Assembly: GCF_934725225.1 (NCBI RefSeq)
Contig: NZ_CAKVAM010000004.1
Span: forward strand, 248,001-312,000
Reading direction: 5' to 3'
Origin: an uncultured Treponema sp.
Lineage (GTDB): Bacteria; Spirochaetota; Spirochaetia; Treponematales; Treponemataceae
DNA length: 64,000 nucleotides
In this document: positions 33,027 to 41,475 of the stretch, piece by piece
Numbering within the stretch: position 1 is the first letter of the stretch
Layout of the letters: each line of letters starts with the position of its first letter
Notes under the pieces: generated by a model
Database searches by the model: none
The model's input: the letters and a program-made list of their open reading frames with translations, nothing else
Told to the model about the DNA's origin: nothing
Translations under genes and position numbers: made by a program

Positions 33027-35168
33027 TTACACATCGGTTATTTCAGAATTTTCCAAACTGAAATACGCGCTCCTAAGTTTTTCAAAATTTTCTTCCGCGT
33101 TTTCTGTGCCGCGGAGATATTCTTTTAGAAGCCCCTCCAAGTGGTAATCCCAAAGTTTTTGGAAGCGTTCGTTGCTGCCGCCTTCAAAATCTTTCAGTTT
33201 AAGGAAATATGCGCCGCCGATGTGATATGAGGAAGGCGAAGAAAGTTCCGTGATTTCTGTAATTGCGTTGTTCAGCTTTATAAGACGGGTTTCTGCTTCG
33301 CCCGCGATTTCACCAAGCGTTCTGAGCATTTCAAGGTTTTCAGAGGCTTTGATTTCCTTGAATGCAAAACGGCGGCGGAACGCGAAATCCATTGTGTCAA
33401 CGCTGCGGTCGATGTCGTTCATTGTGCCGATAATGTAGACGTTTTCCGGGATAAAAAAATGGCCGTAATCTGACGGATTTGAAACGCTCAACGCATTGTC
33501 AAACTCGTTTTTTTCAGTTTCAAGATTTGCGTACTGAGTGCGGATTGTTGAAAGTGTTTTTTCGCCAGACTGATTTTTCTTCAAGTCGTCATAGGAAACA
33601 CGGTAGCCCGGCTCAACCGCACAGAACAGCTCGCCGAAGATTTTTGAAAGCTCGCCACGGTTTATCTCGTCGATGATGAAGACGAAAGGTTTTACAGATT
33701 CACTTTCAGATTTTTCTTTTACCGAATAATCAACAAGCCCGAAATTTTTCTTCCAATATTCAATCACGGCTTTTCTGTAGTTGTCATGTCCTCGGGATGG
33801 AATTCCCGGAAGTCCTTTGTAAATATTATACAACTGTTCTTTGTTGTAAAATTTGGATTTTCCCTGAATCCATTCGCCTTTCTTATAATCGCCGTTCTCA
33901 TAAGTTCTGGTAGCAAGTCCGTCTCCGTTTTCATTCAGTTCAACACGGAATGTGCTTTTTCCTGTCAGAAGCGGAATGTCCATAAAATCTTTTTCATTCA
34001 GATAATCAACGACATTTTCCCAAACCTGCTCAAAATTATCAGAAACCGAAGAAACGTTCATCGCCAGCAGTGCGCTTTTGCAGAATTCCTTGAACACGCC
34101 GTCTTTCCGCTCGAATCCGATTTCGCCGCCGCTCTGATTTTTGGGGCGCAGACCTTCGACAAAATCCGTGTAGTCGTAGCTCGGATGAAACTGGACAAAG
34201 CCGATTTCATTTTGTGAGCAGCCCATTTTTTCCGCAATCTGTTTGGCAAGAAACGTTTTTCCAGTTCCCGGCGCGCCATGGAGAATCAGGTTGTGAGTAT
34301 GCTGAAGAAGGTCGGTGAGCTGGTCGGCAAGAGAATTATTTGGCATTACGGTTCCTCCGTTCAAAATATCATTTATGGCAGAAATAATTTCAGGATTTTT
34401 CGTCTTATCAATTTTAGCAATAGCAGGAATCTGCGACGAACCGGCGACAGACCATGTTTTCAAAAAATCGCAGTTTTTATCTTCAAGCAAAATAAAATTT
34501 TCTAAAGACCGTTTCTGAGCATCATCATATTCTTCCACAGTATCAGAAGAAAGTGTACCAATAAAATAGTAATTAAATTTCCAACTTCTTCTTAAAGCAA
34601 CTACGATACAATCGCCAATTTTTAAATCTGAAAACAATTTTCCCTTGGGATTATCAGTTTGCCACCCCATCAAGACGCAATGATTTTGTATCATATAATC
34701 CAGCAAATGGTCAAAATTATTGTCATTCCAAACATTCGGACTTATAACATAATAATTTCTGTTTTCTTTTTCCATAACTTCAACTCCTTTTAAAGCTCCG
34801 GTTTCATCAAATGCTTCTTTTAATTCCGGGCGGATTTTCAGTTCAATTCTTCCATTCGGCAGTTTTCTTCCAAGGCAGCAGATTGACCAGAAACGTTCAG
34901 TTTCATCAGGGCGCAAACTCAAAGGACAATTTGTCAGTTTATGAACCTTCTCGTCTGTTCTCCAAATAGCATTGTTATAAAAATTTTTCGTTCTGCCGAA
35001 TTCTTCCGCCATGTCCGTGCAAGTCGCAATAGCCGCTTTCTGAATACAGGCAAAGGCTGTCAGCGAATCTGTCGTAAATATTTTTCTGTCCGTTACAAAC
35101 GCTTTCCACTGTTCTTTTGTGATTCCAGATTCGTACTCATTTTCTGCAGGATACCAAATTTCTTCCAT
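33027..35168 (-). CDS. mcrB: McrB-like AAA+ GTPase with EVE-like N-terminal domain
   Basis: 713 aa from ATG 35168; a GTG at 35213 is possible, but a TATAAT box lies over it. The N-terminal part contains an EVE/YTH-like modified-base reader (YYVISPNVW, VLMGWQTDNPKGKLFSDLKIGD). The AAA+ core has Walker A GAPGTGKTFLAK (~298), Walker B FVFIIDEINRGELSK (~489) and the McrB signature IGTMNDIDRSVDTMDFAFRRRF (split here at ~578). It translocates on modified DNA and recruits McrC. It is 79 bp upstream of the restriction enzyme gene. Confidence 0.9.
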   Translation of the reverse strand: MEEIWYPAENEYESGITKEQWKAFVTDRKIFTTDSLTAFACIQKAAIATCTDMAEEFGRTKNFYNNAIWRTDEKVHKLTNCPLSLRPDETERFWSICCLGRKLPNGRIELKIRPELKEAFDETGALKGVEVMEKENRNYYVISPNVWNDNNFDHLLDYMIQNHCVLMGWQTDNPKGKLFSDLKIGDCIVVALRRSWKFNYYFIGTLSSDTVEEYDDAQKRSLENFILLEDKNCDFLKTWSVAGSSQIPAIAKIDKTKNPEIISAINDILNGGTVMPNNSLADQLTDLLQHTHNLILHGAPGTGKTFLAKQIAEKMGCSQNEIGFVQFHPSYDYTDFVEGLRPKNQSGGEIGFERKDGVFKEFCKSALLAMNVSSVSDNFEQVWENVVDYLNEKDFMDIPLLTGKSTFRVELNENGDGLATRTYENGDYKKGEWIQGKSKFYNKEQLYNIYKGLPGIPSRGHDNYRKAVIEYWKKNFGLVDYSVKEKSESESVKPFVFIIDEINRGELSKIFGELFCAVEPGYRVSYDDLKKNQSGEKTLSTIRTQYANLETEKNEFDNALSVSNPSDYGHFFIPENVYIIGTMNDIDRSVDTMDFAFRRRFAFKEIKASENLEMLRTLGEIAGEAETRLIKLNNAITEITELSSPSSYHIGGAYFLKLKDFEGGSNERFQKLWDYHLEGLLKEYLRGTENAEENFEKLRSAYFSLENSEITDV

Positions 35169-35228
35169 ATATAAATCATTTTCTCCAGTGAGAAATATTG
35201 ATATTATAGCCACTTTTCCAAAACTTGT

Positions 35229-35927
35229 TTAATCATGCCTATAAATCTTTAAATTCTCAAAATAATCTGGACCGTTTGTATATCCATCGGTTCTTATGAT
35301 TATTTCCGTATCGGTAAACTCCACTTTACATTTGTAATACTCATCGCCAGGAATACTTTGCTGCTGCAGCATTCCGTCGTAAATTCCAGATGAGGGAAGC
35401 AAGTTTTTAGTCTCTTCTGATTTCAGCAGAATAAATTCTCTTTGCAATATTTTTTCTTTGTCCAGTTCTATAAAACAGAAGACTCTTTCTTTTTCAAGCT
35501 GTTCATGCAATTCCCGCTCTTTTATCAGCTGACGTGCAACCTCCGCGCCTTCATCACAGTCAAATCTTTCCTTGTTGAAAACAAACACATCCTTTCCTTT
35601 GTATTTTGAATAAATATCCTTGACTTTCCTGTTTCTGCAGAATTTGCCTTTTAATTCCTCATAAATCTTTTCAATCGAGAAAAACTCATCAACTGTTACG
35701 GCGTGCCCGTGAAAAGCTTCTGTGATTTTTATTCCTGGAATCCCCGGAAAAAACGTCTTGTCTTTCAGATTAATGTAAACCCACGGACAGGAACTGAAAA
35801 TGCCTTTTGTGGAAACATTTCTATAATTTTTACGCAGATATTTATAAAATTCCGAGTCTCCGCAATTTCTTAAATCATTTCCGTAAACCAGAATAACTTC
35901 TTTTCCGCTTCCGATTCTGTCACCCAT
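35229..35927 (-). CDS. Hypothetical protein upstream of mcrB
   Basis: 232 aa, no family recognised. The N-terminal GKEVILVYGNDLRNCGD looks like a first beta-strand of an alpha/beta fold. A charged helical stretch (ERELHEQLEKERVFCFIELD) lies near residue 150, and the C-terminus is beta-rich. It ends 60 bp before the mcrB ATG in the same direction, so it may belong to the defence operon, although a -10-like TATAAT separates them. Confidence 0.55.
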   Translation of the reverse strand: MGDRIGSGKEVILVYGNDLRNCGDSEFYKYLRKNYRNVSTKGIFSSCPWVYINLKDKTFFPGIPGIKITEAFHGHAVTVDEFFSIEKIYEELKGKFCRNRKVKDIYSKYKGKDVFVFNKERFDCDEGAEVARQLIKERELHEQLEKERVFCFIELDKEKILQREFILLKSEETKNLLPSSGIYDGMLQQQSIPGDEYYKCKVEFTDTEIIIRTDGYTNGPDYFENLKIYRHD

Positions 35928-36088
35928 AAAAACTCCGTAAAAACCGAATTCTATTTTCTAGAATCATACAACATCAAACCGACATATAATGTCGCAGCAG
36001 AATTTTTTATTTGGAAAGAGAAAAAGTTATTGACACGACATTTCTGGCCATTCTAAAAATATTCATCGGATTTTTTTGAGCTAAAAAC

Positions 36089-36589
36089 TTACCTCGCCGA
36101 CTTTTCAAACATTTTTTCCAGAAGATATTTTCCGCTTGCGGTCTTGAAAACATTTTCTTTCATCGCAGGAACTGATTCGCGCTTGCAGTAGCCTTCCATC
36201 ACGTTCACGATAAAATCTGCCTCAACAAGAATCTGAAAATCCAAGCCGTCGATTGCCTTGTATGTGTGGTGGTGGCCGATTATAAAGCAGATTCGCTCAA
36301 CATCGTCAGAAGGAAATGAGAGCGGCTCAAGGAGTTTCCGCGCGACTGCAGGTCCTTCCGCCTCCTGATGCTGCGGCTGGCTGTTTCCGTATTTTTCCTT
36401 GCTCGCCTTAACACCGATGTCGTGAAGATACGCCGCAACTTCAGTTATAAAAAGCGTATGCTCGTCAACGTTCTCCATCTGCGCAATGAGCCGACTGTAG
36501 CCATGCACCGCCATCAGGTGATGAATGTTAGAGCCGTCAGGGTCGTAGTCAAAGATTGATTTTAGAAGCGGGGTGAGGTTACTATTCAT
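36089..36589 (-). CDS. HD-domain phosphohydrolase
   Basis: 166 aa. Metal site of the HD superfamily: His in HHLMAVHGYSRLIA, His-Asp in AAYLHDIGVK (~53-58), then GHHH (~106) and Asp in LVEADFIVNV. Such proteins hydrolyse phosphate esters of nucleotides. Stand-alone, between the mcr operon and the dual-methyltransferase operon; ATG has AAGGAAAAAC upstream. Whether it belongs to defence or to nucleotide housekeeping is open. Confidence 0.82.
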   Translation of the reverse strand: MNSNLTPLLKSIFDYDPDGSNIHHLMAVHGYSRLIAQMENVDEHTLFITEVAAYLHDIGVKASKEKYGNSQPQHQEAEGPAVARKLLEPLSFPSDDVERICFIIGHHHTYKAIDGLDFQILVEADFIVNVMEGYCKRESVPAMKENVFKTASGKYLLEKMFEKSAR

Positions 36590-36608
36590 AAAGTTTTTCC
36601 TTGATATA

Positions 36609-37106
36609 TTAGACTTTTGGAATCAATGTTGTATACTCTATCGAATTTTTAGATATATCCCATTTTCCAACCTGCATTTTCTTTATTGTTTTGCCATCTC
36701 CAAAATCAAGTAAATCTATTCGATTTAGATTGTTTAGAATTTTATTCAGACTGCCCAAGTCTTTGGAAGAAAGCAAAAATGCTTCAAGTGGATTACACAA
36801 CTTACAATAAGCCCATAACTGTCCTAAATCATGGAGATTTAATGATGTTTTTTTTGCTTCAATAAATACGATATTAGTTTTTGAACCTTTTTCTAGGATT
36901 CCTAAAACATCAATCTGAATATCCAATCCTACAGATTGAGGATAATTTACAATTACATTATTTTCTTCAAGAAAAGAGTCCAAAGTTCTAGCATGAGAAT
37001 CTATTGTTGTTATTTTCCAGCCTTTATACTTTTCTTCAAGATATTTTTGAAGCCAAAGTTTCATAGGCTCATATAATTCAGATTCCTTCTTTACATTACC
37101 TGCCAT
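36609..37106 (-). CDS. PD-(D/E)XK nuclease of a dual-methyltransferase operon
   Basis: 165 aa. Residues ~5-30 are a helical KLWLQKYLEEKYKGW segment, and the nuclease core reads GLDIQIDVLGILEKG (Asp66) then IVFIEAKKTSLN (Glu83-x-Lys85), followed by LHDLGQLWAYCKL. This is the arrangement of PD-(D/E)XK endonucleases. Its ATG overlaps the LAGLIDADG-like gene by 11 bp, and it is the last gene of the operon. Proposed as the cleaving subunit. Confidence 0.78.
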   Translation of the reverse strand: MAGNVKKESELYEPMKLWLQKYLEEKYKGWKITTIDSHARTLDSFLEENNVIVNYPQSVGLDIQIDVLGILEKGSKTNIVFIEAKKTSLNLHDLGQLWAYCKLCNPLEAFLLSSKDLGSLNKILNNLNRIDLLDFGDGKTIKKMQVGKWDISKNSIEYTTLIPKV

Positions 37107-37968
37107 ATCCTAATACCCCTGCTAAATCTTGCCATGAATCAAAATGTTTTCCGCGAATTTCTACTGGAAGAGAGCTATCATTTTCTGATGGATGAGACGG
37201 TTTGTTTTTTCTTCTAATAGTTTTATCCCAATAAAATTTATGCGTTTTTTCAGGATCAATAAATTCGAGTAATTCTTCAGCATATTTTTCCAAAGCCTCT
37301 TGCTTATGCTTGATGTTAAATCCTATCGGTAAAAATTCATTTGCGAAGATTTTTATTTGATGTTCCTTTTTCCAATAATTTGGTTTACCTTCATTGTATT
37401 TATCCAAGTTACTATCGCGGAAATTTGGATGTCCAAAATCTATAGTTTGTACGGGAATATCAACGGTCTTAAGCATATTTGCAATATCAATGACCATATA
37501 CCAATTACCAGGAATTTCTATATAAACACGATGTGCGCCTTCTTGACCAAACGCAATATTACTTTTTCGAATATATCCAGTTACATCTGCAATTCCACGC
37601 AACAGTGCTTTTTTTTCATCTGTGGTAATTGCAAAAAGTTCTTCATTCATTTTCATTGTAGAATGATGAGTTCCAGAACCAATTAAACGTAAAATTTCAC
37701 GCATTACATATTCACTATTAGGTTTTGAAAATGTAATTTTTGTAGAGCGTTTTGTTTCTGACTGAATAAAATGCTGACCAATCAAAGGTTCTAAAATTGC
37801 CTGAATATCAAACAAACTTGCCTTTACATATATTGCAATATTTTTCATGTCGTCCGTATACAAATTTTTATGAGGTATATCAATTGTAATTTTTGTTTCT
37901 GAAGAATTTTGTTGAACCTCTCCATTCCCAAGAATCATACCAAGTAAATACGCCATTTCTATATTCAT
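37096..37968 (-). CDS. LAGLIDADG homing-endonuclease-like protein in an RM operon
   Basis: 290 aa from ATG 37968 (AGGAG 7 nt upstream, one base after the cytosine methyltransferase stop). Motif 1 is AYLLGMILGNGEVQ at residues ~6-19 and motif 2 is ALLRGIADVTGYIRKS at ~120-135, the two interface helices of a LAGLIDADG fold. The usual acidic residue of motif 1 is Asn15 here, so nuclease activity may be lost and the protein may serve as DNA-recognition subunit. A C-terminal FDSWQDLAGVLGYGR tail ends it. Confidence 0.72.
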   Translation of the reverse strand: MNIEMAYLLGMILGNGEVQQNSSETKITIDIPHKNLYTDDMKNIAIYVKASLFDIQAILEPLIGQHFIQSETKRSTKITFSKPNSEYVMREILRLIGSGTHHSTMKMNEELFAITTDEKKALLRGIADVTGYIRKSNIAFGQEGAHRVYIEIPGNWYMVIDIANMLKTVDIPVQTIDFGHPNFRDSNLDKYNEGKPNYWKKEHQIKIFANEFLPIGFNIKHKQEALEKYAEELLEFIDPEKTHKFYWDKTIRRKNKPSHPSENDSSLPVEIRGKHFDSWQDLAGVLGYGR

Positions 37969-37969
37969 A

Positions 37970-39058
37970 TTATTTCTCCTCGAATATTTCACTGTATATT
38001 TTATCGGCAATCGCTTTAGCCATTAGCGGGGGAACTGCATTCCCTATTTGTTGCCTTACTTGAACTTTTGAACCAATAAAAACAAATTTATCATCAAACG
38101 ATTGCAATCTTGCAGCTTCTCTTGGTGTAATTGAACGATTTAAGAATGGGTGATTGTTTCTTCCATTTGAACAGGCATCAAAACGAGTATCTATCGTTGG
38201 AGATGGAAAATCCCATTTTAATCTTCCCCATGTTCCAGAGAATTTCTGATTTCCCAAGAGTTCTTTTGGCAAATGTTCTTTTCCACATTCAGGAGGTATC
38301 ATCTTAAGTTTCTCAACTGCTATCATTGCATGATTTGAAGCTTTATGGTTATACAGTTTTTTAGAATTCTGCCGCATTATTCTCTGGTAGGTAGATTCTG
38401 CTTTAGTTGTATATTCTTGTTCTACATATCCCTCGCCTGAATTTAGATAAGCTAAATCTGATATTGCTTCTCGAACGGTAATAACTTTTTTTGTAATTGG
38501 TTTGGGTAATGAAATTTGCTTTGTTTTGCAACAAATAAAAACGGCTCTTTGTCTTACCTGAGGAACTCCAAAATCAGAAGCTGTCAATACTCCATAATCA
38601 ACAAAATATCCTAGTTGTTGTATTTTATCTAAAATCTGATTTTTAAACCAACCCGCAGATGTAGAAAGAAGAGCCTTTACATTTTCAATAATAAAAACTT
38701 CAGGCTGTATTTTCTCTACAATAGTCAAATATTCCTTAAATAAATAATTACGGGCATCTTCTAGTCCAAGTTTTTTTCCTTTCAATGAAAAACCCTGACA
38801 AGGCGGTCCACCAATAATCATATTTATATTGTATTTTTTTGCTTTTTCTACTATTGATTTTTTTATTGCTGAATCTGTTATATCTCCAACAACAACTTCT
38901 GAATCTGGTAGATTATACTTAAAAGTTTTTAAGGCATTTTCATTAAAATCCAGTGCAAGTAAAGTTTTAAAATGTGGATTTTTTTCTATTCCATAAGAAA
39001 ATCCACCTGCTCCGCTGAATAAATCTAATATTCGAAAATTCACCACACTATCATTCAT
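37970..39058 (-). CDS. DNA (cytosine-5)-methyltransferase
   Basis: 362 aa. Motif I LDLFSGAGGFSYG (~11-23), motif IV GGPPCQGFS with catalytic Cys87, motif VI FIIENVKALL, motif VIII-like QRAVFICC, and motif X RQQIGNAVPPLMAKAIAD at the C-terminus. The target recognition domain lies near residues 200-285. Overlaps the adenine methyltransferase gene by 4 bp (ATGA) and is followed after one base by the LAGLIDADG-like gene. Confidence 0.93.
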   Translation of the reverse strand: MNDSVVNFRILDLFSGAGGFSYGIEKNPHFKTLLALDFNENALKTFKYNLPDSEVVVGDITDSAIKKSIVEKAKKYNINMIIGGPPCQGFSLKGKKLGLEDARNYLFKEYLTIVEKIQPEVFIIENVKALLSTSAGWFKNQILDKIQQLGYFVDYGVLTASDFGVPQVRQRAVFICCKTKQISLPKPITKKVITVREAISDLAYLNSGEGYVEQEYTTKAESTYQRIMRQNSKKLYNHKASNHAMIAVEKLKMIPPECGKEHLPKELLGNQKFSGTWGRLKWDFPSPTIDTRFDACSNGRNNHPFLNRSITPREAARLQSFDDKFVFIGSKVQVRQQIGNAVPPLMAKAIADKIYSEIFEEK

Positions 39059-40071
39059 ACAGTCTTGTTTCTAATCAAGATTCTCTTGAATATTTCTCTA
39101 CCATTTAATATAGGCTTAAAAATATCATATTTACTGTCAGAGCCATGATTGGCTTCTCCAATGATTTCAAATTGCTCACTGTTATAGCGATTTATAATTG
39201 TTATAGGAACCCCCATTATACCGCTATAGTCAAATGGGATTTCTGTAATATTCCTTACATGAATAGCATTGAAATTATCGTATTTTTGATGAATAACAGG
39301 ATTAAAACGTTGTGTTAGTTTCAAATTTTCATGTCGTCTTTTATTATCCAAATTTGTAAGCCACATAGCATTTCCAAGACTTCTCCATTTCTGTCCAGTT
39401 TCATCAACCCAATAACGGGTTGAACGAGGCTCCGAATCAGCAGGAACTCTGAACTTCATTTCTCCAAACTGATAGCCTGTCCAAACAATGTTATTTTGAA
39501 CCAATGGGAAAATTTCTTTGTATGTAAGTGCATTCTGATTTCCTATTATCAGAAACTTTTTGTCATATTTCATAATTTCAGAAACCATTTCTTTAAATAA
39601 AGAAAAAGGAGGATTTGTAACAACAATATCACATTGTTTTAAATAATTAATACATTCCTCACTTCTAAAATCGCCATTGCCTTTTAATTCTTTTACGGAA
39701 TTTGAAGATACTAAAAAGTCCGATAATGTTTTTTGTCCATCATAAAACTCTGAAATATTACTTATATCAAAAACAAATCCTTTTTGTGAAATAGGATTTA
39801 GATTATCAAATAAACTTGGTTGTTCATAATCCGATTGAGAAAATGATGTACAGATAAGTCTTTTTAAACCAAGAACATTGAAATTACATATAAAATATTT
39901 AGAAAAATTAGAAGTAAATGGATTATCACAATTGCAGAGAACTGTTTTATTCTTAAACTGTTCAACATAATGAGCAAGTTCTTTTTCTATCGTTTCATAA
40001 GTAGTATAAAACTCATCGTCTTTTGAACGTTTTGCCCTATGTAAATTTGTATTTTTATTAGACATTTCCAT
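39055..40071 (-). CDS. EcoRI-family adenine-specific DNA methyltransferase
   Basis: 338 aa from ATG 40071, which has AAAGGG close upstream; ATG 40065 is an alternative. The N-terminus KDDEFYTTYETIEKELAHYV and the motif VLCNCDNPFTSNF are characteristic of the EcoRI methylase family, and motif IV is CDIVVTNPPFSLFKEM (~160). It methylates adenine N6 in its target. It is the first gene of a four-gene operon ending at 36609. Confidence 0.88.
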   Translation of the reverse strand: MEMSNKNTNLHRAKRSKDDEFYTTYETIEKELAHYVEQFKNKTVLCNCDNPFTSNFSKYFICNFNVLGLKRLICTSFSQSDYEQPSLFDNLNPISQKGFVFDISNISEFYDGQKTLSDFLVSSNSVKELKGNGDFRSEECINYLKQCDIVVTNPPFSLFKEMVSEIMKYDKKFLIIGNQNALTYKEIFPLVQNNIVWTGYQFGEMKFRVPADSEPRSTRYWVDETGQKWRSLGNAMWLTNLDNKRRHENLKLTQRFNPVIHQKYDNFNAIHVRNITEIPFDYSGIMGVPITIINRYNSEQFEIIGEANHGSDSKYDIFKPILNGREIFKRILIRNKTV

Positions 40072-40324
40072 GTACCCTTTATAAATATAGTATATCACGC
40101 TTTTCTTAATTTTTCTATATATCAACACAAGAGTCGCTGAATACTACTTAATGAAAGAACTTTCTGAACGGTTATCATAAAAGTGCAGTGAGTAAAACAC
40201 CGATAAATAAGATGGATTATGGAAGGATGACATCTTACTTTTGCTCCTGTTATGCAGTGATTGAGCCTGCCGTCCGAAGGCACGCAAGCAATCACCAGTT
40301 TATACATTTTATTCTATCTTATCA

Positions 40325-41329
40325 TCAGGATTCATCTTTTTCTTCAACGATTTCCCAATGTCCGTTTTTTGCCGCACCGACACGGCGGATTATATTGTTT
40401 TCCTGCAATTTCTTCATGTTTTTTATGATGTTGAGCCTTGCAATTCCAAGTTTAGAGGAAAGCTCTTCCTGTGTTATAAACGGATTTTTCCTGATTTCGT
40501 CAAGAATCTTTCTTTGGTTTGCAGTAATCTTTATGGTAATCTTTGCAGTAATCTTTTTTGCGGCATTTTCGGTGGAAATAATCTCATCAACCGTTCTTAA
40601 AATCAGATTCAGCATAAACTCGATGAATTCTGTGCTGTCAGCAGCCGTATCGCTGGAATTCAACGCATTGTAATATTCAGCCTGATTTTCCTTAACAAGG
40701 CTTTCAACAGGAATCCAGGCGAAAATGCTTTTCCATTCCTTTAAAATAACAGTCTGCCAAAGCCGCCCCATTCTTCCGTTTCCGTCCTCAAAAGGATGAA
40801 TGAATTCAAACTCATAATGAAAAACACAGCTTTTTATAAGCGGATGAACAGAGCTTTCCCGAAGCCATTCAAACAAATCCGCCATTAAAAAAGGAACTCT
40901 GTCCGCAGGAGGCGCAAGGTGAACAACTTCCTTTCCGTCAAAAATTCCTACACCGCCACTTCTGTACTTTCCGCTATGTTCCACAAGCTCAGACATCATA
41001 AGCTGATGGGCACGCAGCAAATCTTTTTCCTCATAAGGATTCAGCTCAAGCAAAAGGTCGTAAGCCTGAACAGCATTTTTCACTTCCTGAATTTCGTTAG
41101 GAGAGCCAAGAACACGCTTTCCCTCGATAATCGCTGTAATCTGCTCAATGCTAAGCGAATTGTTTTCAATAGCAAGCGAAGAGTGAATGGTTTTTATGCG
41201 GTTTTCCTTCCGCAGTTCCACATGAAGTGGGCTTTTCTCGAAGCTTTTCAGCTCCCCGATTTTTTCCGCAATCTGCGCAACGATATTTATAATTTCATCA
41301 GTAATCTTGAACGGCGGTTCGTATGGCAT
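40325..41329 (-). CDS. Fic family protein with C-terminal winged HTH
   Basis: 334 aa from ATG 41329 (GGTGGAG 5 nt upstream). Inhibitory motif SLAIEN (S-x-x-x-E-N, ~50-56) and Fic core HPFEDGNGRMGR (~177-188) are intact. Residues ~275-325 form a winged helix (ITANQRKILDEIRKN, ITQEELSSKLGIARLNI). The KITAKITIKITANQ stretch before it is a small internal repeat. It probably AMPylates a host target and binds DNA. It stands next to the restriction operon; nothing is recognisable in 40129-40324. Confidence 0.87.
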   Translation of the reverse strand: MPYEPPFKITDEIINIVAQIAEKIGELKSFEKSPLHVELRKENRIKTIHSSLAIENNSLSIEQITAIIEGKRVLGSPNEIQEVKNAVQAYDLLLELNPYEEKDLLRAHQLMMSELVEHSGKYRSGGVGIFDGKEVVHLAPPADRVPFLMADLFEWLRESSVHPLIKSCVFHYEFEFIHPFEDGNGRMGRLWQTVILKEWKSIFAWIPVESLVKENQAEYYNALNSSDTAADSTEFIEFMLNLILRTVDEIISTENAAKKITAKITIKITANQRKILDEIRKNPFITQEELSSKLGIARLNIIKNMKKLQENNIIRRVGAAKNGHWEIVEEKDES

Positions 41330-41475
41330 TTTGTCTCCACCAACATTATACCACAATTTTCTCAAAATATCCTGCGGCAATTCGGCATGAGTACGATTTG
41401 CAGAGATGAATTTTTAAATCGTAGTGAGTACGAAAGTTATTTTTGCGGAGCGAATGCGTTTTTCATAAAAAATAC

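Noticed and set aside
40122..40307. Minus-strand 61-codon frame between the adenine MTase and the Fic gene
   Set aside because: No ribosome site or family; overlaps the upstream end of the methyltransferase gene only in an untranslated part.
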